NCBI GenBank assembly: GCA_963831535.1
Contig: CAWHQP010000005.1
Coordinates: 186,001-250,000, forward strand
Length of the DNA stretch: 64,000 nt
Origin: Bog-756 sp963831535
GTDB lineage: Bacteria > Actinomycetota > Acidimicrobiia > Acidimicrobiales > RAAP-2
Reading direction: 5' to 3'
Shown: positions 1-8,078 of the stretch, piece by piece
Numbering within the stretch: position 1 is the stretch's first letter
How the letters are laid out: every line of letters begins with the position of its first letter
The notes under the pieces: model-generated
What the model was told of the DNA's origin: nothing
Database searches by the model: none
What the model saw: the letters and a program-made list of their open reading frames with translations, nothing else
Translations under genes and position numbers: made by a program

Positions 1-2
1 GT

Positions 3-647
3 GTACACCACCCCATCAACACGGCCAACGACTACGTGCTGGGTCCGCTCCGCACCCTGCCCGACCGGCCTGACGTACAGGCCGCCGTCGCGGACTACAC
101 CTCGGCCCCGGCCAGCCAGCAGGCGACCTGGACCGCGGCCTACGAGAAGGCTGTGGCCAAGGCCGGAACGGGCGCAAACGGCGAGCTGACCGTCCCGGCC
201 GGCGACTACGGCCCGGTCGGGCCGATCATCGCCTCGCTGACTTCGATGGCCAGGAGTGGGGCCCTCGACGGCGCCCTCCTCACCTCGCACCAGTTCTACG
301 GCACCGACTACACCAAGCCCCTCCTGTTCATCGCCGACGGGACCTACCTGGGCAATCTGGCCCAGAACCAGCATCTGTCCGGTGACCAGTGGGGCATGAT
401 GAACGAGACGGGCAACTTCCCGGGCCAGGCCTGGCTGTGGCTCTACACCCTCTGGTACCAGGTTCCTCCGATGAACGCTTCCGCGAGCGGTGACCTCCAG
501 GTCTGGGCGATCATGATGGTCCTCACCCTGGGGCTGGTGCTGCTCCCCTTCATCCCCGGACTGCGTTCGATCCCCCGGTGGAGTCGCGTCTACCGACTCA
601 TCTGGCGCCAGCACTACCGCGATCTCGCCGCGGCCCCCCGGGCCTGA
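3..647 (+). CDS. C-terminal part of an unrecognised membrane protein (5' end outside window)
   Basis: The reading frame is already open at base 3 (it begins V-H-H-P-I-N-T-A-N-D-Y), so the true start lies upstream of the window. About 214 residues are visible. They form a soluble, probably extracytoplasmic stretch, followed near the C-terminus by one strong hydrophobic segment (around W-A-I-M-M-V-L-T-L-G-L-V-L-L-P-F) and a short basic tail rich in Arg and Trp, which would lie on the cytoplasmic side by the positive-inside rule. I do not recognise the family. An ATG at 36 opens a shorter version, but the frame and composition upstream are equally protein-like. Confidence 0.6.
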   Translation, partial: VHHPINTANDYVLGPLRTLPDRPDVQAAVADYTSAPASQQATWTAAYEKAVAKAGTGANGELTVPAGDYGPVGPIIASLTSMARSGALDGALLTSHQFYGTDYTKPLLFIADGTYLGNLAQNQHLSGDQWGMMNETGNFPGQAWLWLYTLWYQVPPMNASASGDLQVWAIMMVLTLGLVLLPFIPGLRSIPRWSRVYRLIWRQHYRDLAAAPRA

Positions 648-783
648 CCGGTCCCCTCCCGGATAGAGGCCATGGCCAGGGAGAACAAGTCACAGCGGGG
701 ATTACGGTGGGACCCAGTGGGTTCACGAAGGGGGTCCGTACGGTAGTGGTCGAAGGAGGCAAGCAGATCTCCCCACCAACTGC

Positions 784-996
784 TTGACGCACATGACACT
801 CTTCATCATTATGGTCCCGCTGATGATCGTGGCCATTGCCATTGCCACCGTTCCCGTGCTCTACCACTCGGTCCGGGAGCACCGGTTGATCCACACCGGC
901 TCCGCCACCCGCCCGAAACCGGTGGCGGACACGGGGTACTCGATCCGCACGGTCGACACGATCCGAACGGTCGACCGCGACAAGGTGGCCGCCTGA
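784..996 (+). CDS. Small single-pass membrane protein, unknown function
   Basis: This encodes 70 residues if it starts at the TTG at 784, or 67 if it starts at the ATG at 793. A purine-rich AAGGAGG lies about 25 bases upstream, which is too far to choose the start. The N-terminus is one hydrophobic helix (L-F-I-I-M-V-P-L-M-I-V-A-I-A-I-A-T-V-P-V-L), followed by a polar, basic tail that would be cytoplasmic. A perfect 14-bp hairpin follows the stop. No family is recognised. The transmembrane helix and clean composition suggest a real gene, but small ORFs in GC-rich DNA are often spurious. Confidence 0.45.
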   Translation: MTHMTLFIIMVPLMIVAIAIATVPVLYHSVREHRLIHTGSATRPKPVADTGYSIRTVDTIRTVDRDKVAA

Positions 997-1023
997 TCGC
1001 CGCCCCCCGATCCGGCACTCCAC

Positions 1024-1055
1024 CCACGACGACCGCCTCGGGGCGGTCGTCGTGG
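1024..1055. terminator. Strong hairpin between convergent genes
   Basis: Two 14-base arms, CCACGACGACCGCC and its exact complement, flank a TCGG loop. The hairpin lies between the stop of the small membrane protein (996) and the stop of the convergent DinB-type gene (1119). There is no clear T-tract on either side, so it may act as a bidirectional hairpin or a Rho-assisted terminator. Confidence 0.6.
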
Positions 1056-1118
1056 CATTCGGGGAGCAACACGGTGACCCCCCATCCCGGCGGTGTCGAC
1101 CCGACCGTTCCCTTTCGG

Positions 1119-1688
1119 TCAGGAGGTCATACCACCCAGGCCCACCAGACCGCGGGCCAGCTCGATCTCGCCCATGTGGCGCAAGCCGTGCTGGTAGATC
1201 CAGCACTCGGTGGCGTCCAACAGGGTGATTCCCTCCGGGCCGGCCACCCGGGCGCTGTAGGTGGTGGCCACCTCGGGCGGGAACGGCCGGCCCACCACGA
1301 CGCGGGTGAGCTCGGACGGATCCAGCTGGTCCAACCACTCCTCCGTCCGGTGGAACACCGCGGCCATGTAGGCCTGGAACCGGTCGTAGTCCCCGATCCG
1401 CTGATGGACCATCTCGGCCACGGTGCGGTGCTTGCCGTGATCGGCGATGGCCGGCCGTACTGCCGCCTCCCAGGCGTCGTCCCAGATCGGCGGCGTACCG
1501 GTCATCAGGAAGAAGGAGGCGTCCATCATGTTGACGATGTGGAACAGGCTGAAGGCGATGGGAAGCACGCCCTCACGCTCGAAGTGATTGACCTGATCGA
1601 GGTCCATGGTGGCCACGGCATCGACGTAGAGCGAGTGCAGGGCCCGCATCCTCCGTTGCAGTGAGTCCAGGACCAGCTCGTCGCTCAT
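1119..1688 (-). CDS. DinB superfamily protein
   Basis: The 189-residue product resembles the DinB/YfiT four-helix-bundle superfamily, whose members are metal-dependent enzymes that often act with mycothiol or bacillithiol in actinobacteria and firmicutes. Visible features are an N-terminal helix (R-R-M-R-A-L-H-S-L-Y) and the late H-x-x-x-H-x-G-E-I-type segment (Y-Q-H-G-L-R-H-M-G-E-I-E), where DinB metal-ligand histidines sit. The ATG at 1688 is chosen because the sequence upstream of it (GGGGTGG) is a plausible ribosome site and the upstream residues do not look conserved. The gene is divergent from a TetR regulator and shares an operator with it, so TetR probably controls it. Its substrate is unknown. 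Confidence 0.75.
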   Translation of the reverse strand: MSDELVLDSLQRRMRALHSLYVDAVATMDLDQVNHFEREGVLPIAFSLFHIVNMMDASFFLMTGTPPIWDDAWEAAVRPAIADHGKHRTVAEMVHQRIGDYDRFQAYMAAVFHRTEEWLDQLDPSELTRVVVGRPFPPEVATTYSARVAGPEGITLLDATECWIYQHGLRHMGEIELARGLVGLGGMTS

Positions 1689-1733
1689 GGCGCCACCCCG
1701 ATTCGTGCCACCCGCGGTGGACGGCGCTGTCAC

Positions 1734-1771
1734 GGTAAACACTTGGCAGTCCGACTGTCAACGGTTACCCT
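1734..1771. promoter_or_regulatory. Divergent DinB/TetR promoters with shared operator
   Basis: The palindrome TTGGCAGT-CCG-ACTGTCAA occupies 1743-1761, with 8-base arms and one mismatch. It lies between the DinB-type gene (minus) and the TetR gene (plus). Each arm doubles as a -35 hexamer. On the plus strand TTGGCA (1743-1748) is followed after 17 bases by TACCCT (1766-1771). On the minus strand TTGACA (1761-1756) is followed after 16 bases by TTTACC (1739-1734). A repressor bound here would block both promoters. The hexamers and palindrome are seen directly; the regulatory role is inferred. Confidence 0.65.
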
Positions 1772-1803
1772 CGGACGGCCGGCACCGGGTGCGGGCAGCC
1801 GCC

Positions 1804-2452
1804 ATGACCATACACACCGAAACCTCCGTACGGACTGCCGACCCGCAGGGTCCCGGACGCGGTCACCACCGACGGGCGCCAACTGCGGCGGGAGCGGAAC
1901 CGCGAGGCCGTCGTCGATGCCCTGCTCGACCTCTACCGCGAGGGGCACCTCCAGCCGGGAACCGAGGAGATCGCCGCCCGCTCGGGCCTGTCGCCCCGCT
2001 CCCTGTTCCGGTACTTCGACGACGTGGACGACCTGATCCGCACGGCCATCCGGCATCAGGAGCACCGGGTCATGCACCTGGTACCCCTCGAGGTCGGCCC
2101 GGACCAGCCGCTGGCCGTCAAGGTGTCAGCCCTGGTGGACCAGCGGTTCCGCCTGTTCGACGCGGTGGGGCACGCCGCCACCGTCGCCCGCCTCCGCTCC
2201 CCCTTCCAGCCGGTGCTGGCCGAGGGGGTCCACCAGCACCGGGTGTTCCTCCGGTCCCAGATCGCGTTCCTCTTCGCCCCGCAACTGGTGGAGATGGACA
2301 AGGCGTCCGGGGACGCCGTGCTGGCCGCCGCCGATGTGCTGACCTCGTTCGAATCGTGCCAGCTCCTCCTGTCCGGACAGGGACTCACCCGGGCCCGGGC
2401 CCGGACGGCGGTCGTCCAGGCCCTGTCCGCCCTGTTCAGCTCTCCCCGGTGA
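1804..2452 (+). pseudogene. TetR-family regulator, reading frame broken near the N-terminus
   Basis: The TetR helix-turn-helix is clear (E-E-I-A-A-R-S-G-L-S-P-R-S-L-F-R-Y-F), followed by a helical ligand-binding domain ending at 2452. No ATG, GTG or TTG opens this frame upstream of the DNA-binding helix: the frame is closed by a stop at 1805, and the first usable start (2024) falls after the recognition helix. The best start, ATG 1804, is one frame off. Removing one G from the GGG at 1848-1850 joins them into a natural protein (...TADPQ-VPDAVTTDGRQLRRERNREAVV...). This points to a single-base insertion, real or a sequence error. If it is an error, the gene is an intact repressor of about 215 residues, divergent from the DinB-type gene. 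Confidence 0.75.
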
Positions 2453-2474
2453 CGACCGGAGCTGACCGGTCCCG

Positions 2475-3749
2475 GTGACCGGCTACTGGCCGGGCCCATG
2501 GCCGTGCGAGGACGGCGGCCCCCTACGCCTCCAGGTCCCGGGCCCGTCCCACCAACTGGACCTGCGGACCGGCGTGGATCTCGACGTGGCATCGAGATTC
2601 GCTCCCGCCGCCACCATGGTGGTGACCCGCGATCCCGGACAGCTCTATCTGCTCCGCCACACCGCCGGTGACGCCGCGGTGTCCGTCGTCGAGCGGATCG
2701 ATCCTGACACCTTGGACGAGACGGGTCGCTCACCCGATCTGGCCGGCGGACCGGTGTGGCCCGGCAGTCTGGCCGCCCACGCCAACGGCTCCCTCTACGT
2801 CGTGTTCGGCAACCACGCCCACCGCCTCGACGCCGACCTTGCCGTCGAGGCCACGACCGCACTGCCCCGGAACCGCCCCTACAACGGCTTCGTGGTCCTC
2901 CCCGACGGTCACCTGGTGACCAAGGACTTCGCCGGATCCCGACCCGGTGTGCGGGTGGCCCCGGGCGACCGGGAAGCCTGCGAACTGGTGGTACTCGAGC
3001 CCGAGACCCTCCGCATCGTCGACCGCTGCGTGCTCGCCGAGCCATCCATCGCCCGTCTGTCGGCCCGGGACGACGAGATCATGGTGGTCGGGGACACCAG
3101 CCTGCTCCGGATCCGGTGGGACGGCCGTCTCCGTGCCGACGATCTTCCCCCGTCCCGCTACCGCTCGGTCCCGGGTCAGACCTACGGATGGGACTGCGTG
3201 ATCGCCCTCGGGGCGGCGTGGTTCCTGGACGACGGTGAGGGCAGTGAGACCTACGACGGAACCCTCTACGGGCACGGGGTCTCGACCGCCCCCCTGCACC
3301 TGGTACGGGTGGATCTCGCCGACGGTGCCTGCACCCTCACCGAGGTGTGCGGAAGCCCGGGCGGCCTGGTCGCCAACCCACCGGTGATCGACGGCGAACG
3401 TGCCATCGCCGTGGCCTACGACAGCGGCAACGCCGAGATGACCGCCTTCGACATCGCTCCCGACGGTGCGCTCACACCGCGTTGGCGGCGGCACCAGCAT
3501 CACGGGGGGCACCTCGTACTCGACCCGGGAACCGGGGCGCTAGTCACCGGCGACTTCGATGCCGGTCGCGGCTCCGACCAGGTGGTGGTGCTCGACATCA
3601 CCACCGGGGACGAGCTGGCCCGGGCCGACACCGGCAGCCCCGTACAGTCCGTCCTGTTCCCGGCGGCCGGCTTCGGGAACGACTTCTACCTGTGCACGTT
3701 CACCACCGTCACCCGGGTGTCGGTGCGTCCCGGCTCAGGTGCACCGTGA
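2475..3749 (+). CDS. Beta-propeller-like protein, unknown function
   Basis: This 424-residue protein starts at GTG 2475. It has no signal peptide and is predicted to be cytosolic. It shows repeated strand-turn patterns typical of quinoprotein/YVTN-like propellers, such as G-S-L-Y-V-V-F-G-N, G-H-L-V-T-K-D-F, G-A-L-V-T-G-D-F-D and V-V-V-L-D-I-T-T-G-D. These are short blades each carrying a hydrophobic strand and a D/N-G turn. I cannot assign a named family or catalytic residues. It lies 22 bases downstream of the TetR gene on the same strand, so the two may be co-transcribed, which would place it in that regulator's circuit. Confidence 0.6.
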   Translation: MTGYWPGPWPCEDGGPLRLQVPGPSHQLDLRTGVDLDVASRFAPAATMVVTRDPGQLYLLRHTAGDAAVSVVERIDPDTLDETGRSPDLAGGPVWPGSLAAHANGSLYVVFGNHAHRLDADLAVEATTALPRNRPYNGFVVLPDGHLVTKDFAGSRPGVRVAPGDREACELVVLEPETLRIVDRCVLAEPSIARLSARDDEIMVVGDTSLLRIRWDGRLRADDLPPSRYRSVPGQTYGWDCVIALGAAWFLDDGEGSETYDGTLYGHGVSTAPLHLVRVDLADGACTLTEVCGSPGGLVANPPVIDGERAIAVAYDSGNAEMTAFDIAPDGALTPRWRRHQHHGGHLVLDPGTGALVTGDFDAGRGSDQVVVLDITTGDELARADTGSPVQSVLFPAAGFGNDFYLCTFTTVTRVSVRPGSGAP

Positions 3750-3780
3750 CGGCGAGAGGGTGCCCTTCCCACCCGCACCG

Positions 3781-5817
3781 TCAGACAGCGGCGGACGGAT
3801 GGGCGTCGGCCAGCAGCCGGTTGTCGTCGGCCAACAGCGCCTGGGCCAGGTGCCGGATCATCTCGACGACCTCGGGATGGTCCTCGGGATCCCAGCCCTC
3901 CAGCACCTCGGTCAGTGACTGTCGTCGGGCGATGGTCAGCTTCTCGATGGCCTCCTCCCCCAGCGGGGTGACCACCACGGTGTGCGCACCGTCCTGCACC
4001 TGTCGCTCGACCAGGCCGGCCGCCACCAGGGTGTCCACGCCCTGGTGCAGGATGGTCGGGTCGACCTTCAGCCGGGCGCTCACCTCCTCGGTACTGGTGG
4101 CCTCGCGGTCGGCCAGCCGGTAGAGGAGCCAGACAGCCCGGGGCTCGAGCTGGACCCCGGCCCGGGCGGCCAGCATCCCGTACAGCTCCCCCCGGTTCTC
4201 ACGGCTGGCTGCCCGCTCCAACAGGTGCTTGACCTCGTCGAGAGACGAACGGGGTGCTGGGATCCCGAGGTTCTCGGCCGGCTCCGAGCTGCGGATGGAC
4301 TTGCGGAGGGCCAACTCCGGCAGCGTCCAGCTGAGGAGGAAGGCCACGAAGGCGATGGGGACACCGATCAGGAACATGGTCTGGACGGTATGGGAGATGC
4401 CCTGGATCACCCCCGCCTGCACGGCGGCCGGCAGCTTGTGGATGGCGTCGGGGTCGTCGGCACTGAGGTTGAAACCCGCAGGTGCCGCCGTGAGGTGCAG
4501 TGCCTTCAGCACGTTCCCGATCAGCAGATTGGCGAAGATGGCCCCGAATACGGCGGTCCCGAACGACCCGCCGATCATCCGGAAGAAGGTGACCCCCGAG
4601 GTGGCGGTGCCCAGTTCCTCGTAGGGGACGGCGTTCTGGACGGCCACGGTGAGCACCTGCAGGATGAGTCCCAGTCCGAGTCCGAACACCACCATGTAGG
4701 CGGCCATCGTCCAGGCCCCCGTAGACACCCCGATCAGCGACATGAGATACAGCCCCACGGTCATCAGGGCCGTGCCCACGACCGGGAAGACCTTGTACCG
4801 GCCCCACCTGGTCACCAGCAGCCCCGACCCGATGGAGGCCACCAGCAGCCCACCCATCAGGGGGAAGAGACGGACCCCGGACTCGATGGGGCTGATCCCC
4901 TTCACGTCCTGGAAGAAGAGGGGGAGGAAGGTCAGGGCCCCGAACATGGCGAAGCCGACTACGAAGCCGATGGCGCTGGCCGCCGCGAATACCTTGTTGG
5001 CGAAGAGAGGCAGCGGGATCACCGGTTCGACCGCCCTCTTCTCAGCCATGAGGAACAGCACACCGAACACCACTCCGGCGACGGCCAGGCCGACGATGAA
5101 AGGGGACGTCCACGGGTACGAGGTCCCACCGAGGCTGGTGAACAGAACCAGGCAGGTGGCGGACAGGGCGACCAGGGCCGTGCCCAGGTAGTCGATGACC
5201 CGGTGGACCCGGCTGAGGGACCCGGGCAGGGCGATGGCCGTCACCACCAGGGCCACCGCCCCGATGGGGATGTTGATGTAGAAGATCCACCGCCAGCTGA
5301 GATAGTCGACGAACACGCCGCCGATCAACGGTCCGATGACCGACGTCACACCGAACATGGCCATGAAAAAGCCCATGTACCGGCCGCGCTCTCGGGGTGA
5401 CACCACGTCGCCGACGATGGTCTGGGCCCCGATCATCAGGCCGCCGCCCCCCAGCCCCTGCACGGCCCGGAAGGCGATCAGCTCGAACATCGAGTGACTG
5501 AGGCCGGACAGGACCGATCCGATCAGGAACAGCACGATGGCGACCTGGAAGAAGAACTTCCGGCCGTACATGTCGCCCAACTTCCCCCACAGGGGGGTCG
5601 ACACCGTCGAGGCCAAGAGGTACGCCGTCACCACCCAGCTGAGGTGGGAGGCACCGTGCAGGTCGCCGACGATGGTGGGCAATGCCGTCGACACCACCGT
5701 CTGGTCCAGGGCGGCGAGGAACATGCCCAGCATCAGGGCCCCGATGACCACGAGGACCCGGCGGTGGGTCAGCGCGGGAGCACTCCCGGGGACATCCGTG
5801 GTAACCGTGTCGCTCAT
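3781..5817 (-). CDS. DHA2-type MFS drug exporter fused to a C-terminal MarR-like winged helix
   Basis: The 678-residue product starts at ATG 5817 behind GGGGAGCGAGGCG. Residues up to about 515 are a 14-helix drug:H+ antiporter of the EmrB/QacA (DHA2) family. Visible motifs are L-D-Q-T-V-V-S-T-A-L-P in helix 1, L-G-D-M-Y-G-R-K in loop 2-3 (motif A) and the motif-C-like G-P-L-I-G-G in helix 5. The remaining ~155 residues carry a winged-helix domain like MarR: a T-S-T-E-E-V-S-A-R-L helix, the D-P-T-I-L-H-Q-G-V-D-T-L-V-A-A-G-L-V-E-R recognition helix and the wing around Q-D-G-A-H-T-V-V-V-T-P-L-G. With an even helix count, both termini should be cytosolic, so the DNA-binding domain would be membrane-tethered. 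No separate regulator gene adjoins it. Confidence 0.9.
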   Translation of the reverse strand: MSDTVTTDVPGSAPALTHRRVLVVIGALMLGMFLAALDQTVVSTALPTIVGDLHGASHLSWVVTAYLLASTVSTPLWGKLGDMYGRKFFFQVAIVLFLIGSVLSGLSHSMFELIAFRAVQGLGGGGLMIGAQTIVGDVVSPRERGRYMGFFMAMFGVTSVIGPLIGGVFVDYLSWRWIFYINIPIGAVALVVTAIALPGSLSRVHRVIDYLGTALVALSATCLVLFTSLGGTSYPWTSPFIVGLAVAGVVFGVLFLMAEKRAVEPVIPLPLFANKVFAAASAIGFVVGFAMFGALTFLPLFFQDVKGISPIESGVRLFPLMGGLLVASIGSGLLVTRWGRYKVFPVVGTALMTVGLYLMSLIGVSTGAWTMAAYMVVFGLGLGLILQVLTVAVQNAVPYEELGTATSGVTFFRMIGGSFGTAVFGAIFANLLIGNVLKALHLTAAPAGFNLSADDPDAIHKLPAAVQAGVIQGISHTVQTMFLIGVPIAFVAFLLSWTLPELALRKSIRSSEPAENLGIPAPRSSLDEVKHLLERAASRENRGELYGMLAARAGVQLEPRAVWLLYRLADREATSTEEVSARLKVDPTILHQGVDTLVAAGLVERQVQDGAHTVVVTPLGEEAIEKLTIARRQSLTEVLEGWDPEDHPEVVEMIRHLAQALLADDNRLLADAHPSAAV

Positions 5818-6073
5818 CGCCTCGCTCCCCACCTCATTCCCGTTCGCCGGAGCGGTCTTGGTGCGAGTGTAGAAGCATCGCTCACCGGCCCGGGTCACCG
5901 GGGACCGGGGGAATCACGCTTACCGTCCCCCCGTCGGGTGACGGTGGCGCCGTATCGGTCGACCCAGGGGGTGGGTCCGCTCCGGCCGTCACCACTCCCG
6001 CCCTTTCGGCACGGGATGCGGACGGCGTGGCACACTTGGCCCTCACCCCTAACTCACCAACGGAGGTCGCTTC

Positions 6074-7024
6074 GTGTTCACCCGACGCCATGGGCATCAG
6101 AAGGCCACGGTGGCCCTCGCTATCGGGGCGATCGCCATCCTGGCGGCAGCCTGTTCCAGCAGTTCGACCACCTCCACGACGACCACGGGCGCCCCGTCGA
6201 CGACCGCCACCACCCCGGCTCTGCCCACCACGGTGATCCCGACCCAACCCACCAACGCCGCCATCGCCGCCACCGTGCCGGCCGCCGTCAAGTCCAAAGG
6301 GTCGATCTCGACATCGCCATGGACGCCACCTACCCGCCGGACGAGTTCATCGCCTCCGAACGGCTCCACCATCGTGGGCATGGACGCCGACCTGGCCACG
6401 GCCATCACCCAGGTTCTCGGACTCAAGCCCAAGCTGATCAATGTCACCTTCGACACCATCATCCCCGGCATCCAGAGCGGCAAGTACGGCATGGGGGCGT
6501 CGTCCTTCACCGACACCATCGCCCGCCAGAAGGTGGTCGACTTCGTCGACTACTTCACCGCCGGTGAGGGCTTCTACGTGAAGGCCGGCAGTCCTCTGGC
6601 CTTCAACGGCCTGACGTCCCTGTGCGGCCACTCGGTGGCCGTCGAGTCGGGCACCACCGAGCAGTCGGACGCCCAGGCCCAGGCGAAGAAGTGCGCCTCG
6701 GGCAAGGTGACCGTCCTCTCGTTCGGCAACCAGAGCGAGGCCAACCTGGCCGTATCCAGCGGCCGGGCCGACGTGGGCTTCGCCGACTCCCAGGTGGCCG
6801 GCTACATCGTCGCCACCTCCAACGGGGTGTTCCAGAACAGCGGTACCGCCTTCGAGGTCGCCCCCTACGGCCTGGCCCTCCCCAAGGGGAACGGCATGGC
6901 CGCCCCGGTCCAGGCTGCCGTGAACTACCTGATCGGGAACGGCGTCTACAACCAGATCCTGACCAAGTGGGGAGTCCAGTCCGGCGCGGTCACCAGTTCG
7001 GTGATCAACGGCGCCACCAGCTAG
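6074..7024 (+). CDS. Family-3 (polar amino acid) ABC transporter binding lipoprotein, with a scrambled segment
   Basis: This is the substrate-capture component of the ABC importer encoded by the next two genes. Start GTG 6074 follows GGAGG at 8 bases. The signal peptide ends in a lipobox (L-A-A-A-C-S), then a Thr/Ser-rich linker and a SBP_bac_3 domain (S-T-I-V-G-M-D-A-D-L, Y-G-M-G-A-S-S-F-T-D-T, V-A-V-E-S-G-T-T). Residues ~76-95 are not protein-like. In the neighbouring frame the same DNA reads V-D-L-D-I-A-M-D-A-T-Y-P-P-D-E-F-I-A-S, exactly the conserved ligand-pocket segment expected there. A lost G at 6299-6301 and an extra A at 6358-6360 explain it. As sequenced, the product would lack its pocket; as repaired, it is a normal binding protein. 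Confidence 0.85.
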   Translation: MFTRRHGHQKATVALAIGAIAILAAACSSSSTTSTTTTGAPSTTATTPALPTTVIPTQPTNAAIAATVPAAVKSKGSISTSPWTPPTRRTSSSPPNGSTIVGMDADLATAITQVLGLKPKLINVTFDTIIPGIQSGKYGMGASSFTDTIARQKVVDFVDYFTAGEGFYVKAGSPLAFNGLTSLCGHSVAVESGTTEQSDAQAQAKKCASGKVTVLSFGNQSEANLAVSSGRADVGFADSQVAGYIVATSNGVFQNSGTAFEVAPYGLALPKGNGMAAPVQAAVNYLIGNGVYNQILTKWGVQSGAVTSSVINGATS

Positions 7025-7049
7025 GGGACCCCGGACCGCAGGTGCGCCG

Positions 7050-8078
7050 ATGACGGACCCCCCCGCGTCGGCTGCGCCGCCGCCCCGAGCGACACCCGAG
7101 ACACCACCGCTGAAGACCGTCCCCGTCCGGCACCCGGGGCGCTGGGTGGCCGCTGCCGTGATCGTGGTCCTGGTGGCCATGCTGGTGAACACCCTGGTCT
7201 TCTCCCACATCCGGCGGGGGGGTGTCCGGGAGGGTCGGTTCCAGTGGGGCGTCGTCGGGCACTACCTGTTCGCCGCCCCCGTCCTCAGGGGCATCGTCAT
7301 CACCTTGGAACTGACCGTCATCGCCATGGTGGCCGGCATCATCATCGGCATCCTGCTGGCCGTCATGCGCCTCTCGCCCAACCCGCTCCTGTCCGGTTCG
7401 GCCTGGCTCTACATCTGGTTCTTCCGTGGCACGCCGGTGCTCGTCCAGCTCACCTTCTGGTACGTCGGCATCAGCTACCTGTACCCCCAACTGAGCATCG
7501 GCATCCCGTTCGCCTCGTACGGGGACTTCGGCCAGTTGACCACCTTCACTGCCAACACCCTGGTGACATCCTTCGTGGCGGGCGCCCTCGGACTCAGTCT
7601 CAACGAGGGCGCCTACATGGCCGAGATCGTCCGGGCCGGGATCATCTCGGTTGACGACGGACAGACCGAGGCAGCACAATCGCTCGGCATGACCAAAGTG
7701 CAGACGATGCGTCGAATCGTCCTGCCCCAGGCCATGCGGGTCATCATCCCGCCGACCGGCAACGAGACCATCTCGATGCTCAAGACCACCTCGCTGGTCT
7801 ATGTCATCGCCCTGGCCGATCTGTTCACGGCGACCCAGAACATCGCCAACACCACCTACCAGACCGTGCCCCTGCTCGTGGTGGCCAGCGTCTGGTACCT
7901 CTTCTTCACGTCGCTGCTCACCATCGGGCAGTACTACGTCGAGCGCTACTACGCCCGCGGCTCCTCCCGCTCCCTCCCACCCACGCCGTTCCAACGCCTC
8001 CGCAATACCCTGTTCCATGTTCGCGCCAGGCCCGTCCCCGCCCTCGCCGAGGCCCCCTGGGTGGCCCCCCATGAGTGA
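7050..8078 (+). CDS. Polar amino-acid ABC transporter permease (HisM/GlnP type)
   Basis: This 342-residue inner-membrane protein begins 25 bases after the binding-protein gene. It has one N-terminal helix after a Pro-rich leader, then the five-helix permease core. The family's cytoplasmic EAA loop is clear: E-A-A-Q-S-L-G-M-T-K-V-Q-T-M-R-R-I-V-L-P-Q, which docks on the ATPase. W-F-F-R-G-T-P-V-L-V-Q is the typical HisM/GlnP signature. A single permease gene is present, so it probably works as a homodimer. Its stop overlaps the ATPase start by 8 bases (ATGAGTGA), indicating translational coupling. Confidence 0.93.
   Translation: MTDPPASAAPPPRATPETPPLKTVPVRHPGRWVAAAVIVVLVAMLVNTLVFSHIRRGGVREGRFQWGVVGHYLFAAPVLRGIVITLELTVIAMVAGIIIGILLAVMRLSPNPLLSGSAWLYIWFFRGTPVLVQLTFWYVGISYLYPQLSIGIPFASYGDFGQLTTFTANTLVTSFVAGALGLSLNEGAYMAEIVRAGIISVDDGQTEAAQSLGMTKVQTMRRIVLPQAMRVIIPPTGNETISMLKTTSLVYVIALADLFTATQNIANTTYQTVPLLVVASVWYLFFTSLLTIGQYYVERYYARGSSRSLPPTPFQRLRNTLFHVRARPVPALAEAPWVAPHE

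Noticed and set aside
3982..5400. 472-residue open frame antisense to the exporter-MarR gene
   Set aside because: Composition is dominated by Gly, Pro, Gln, His and Asp, typical of antisense frames in GC-rich genes.
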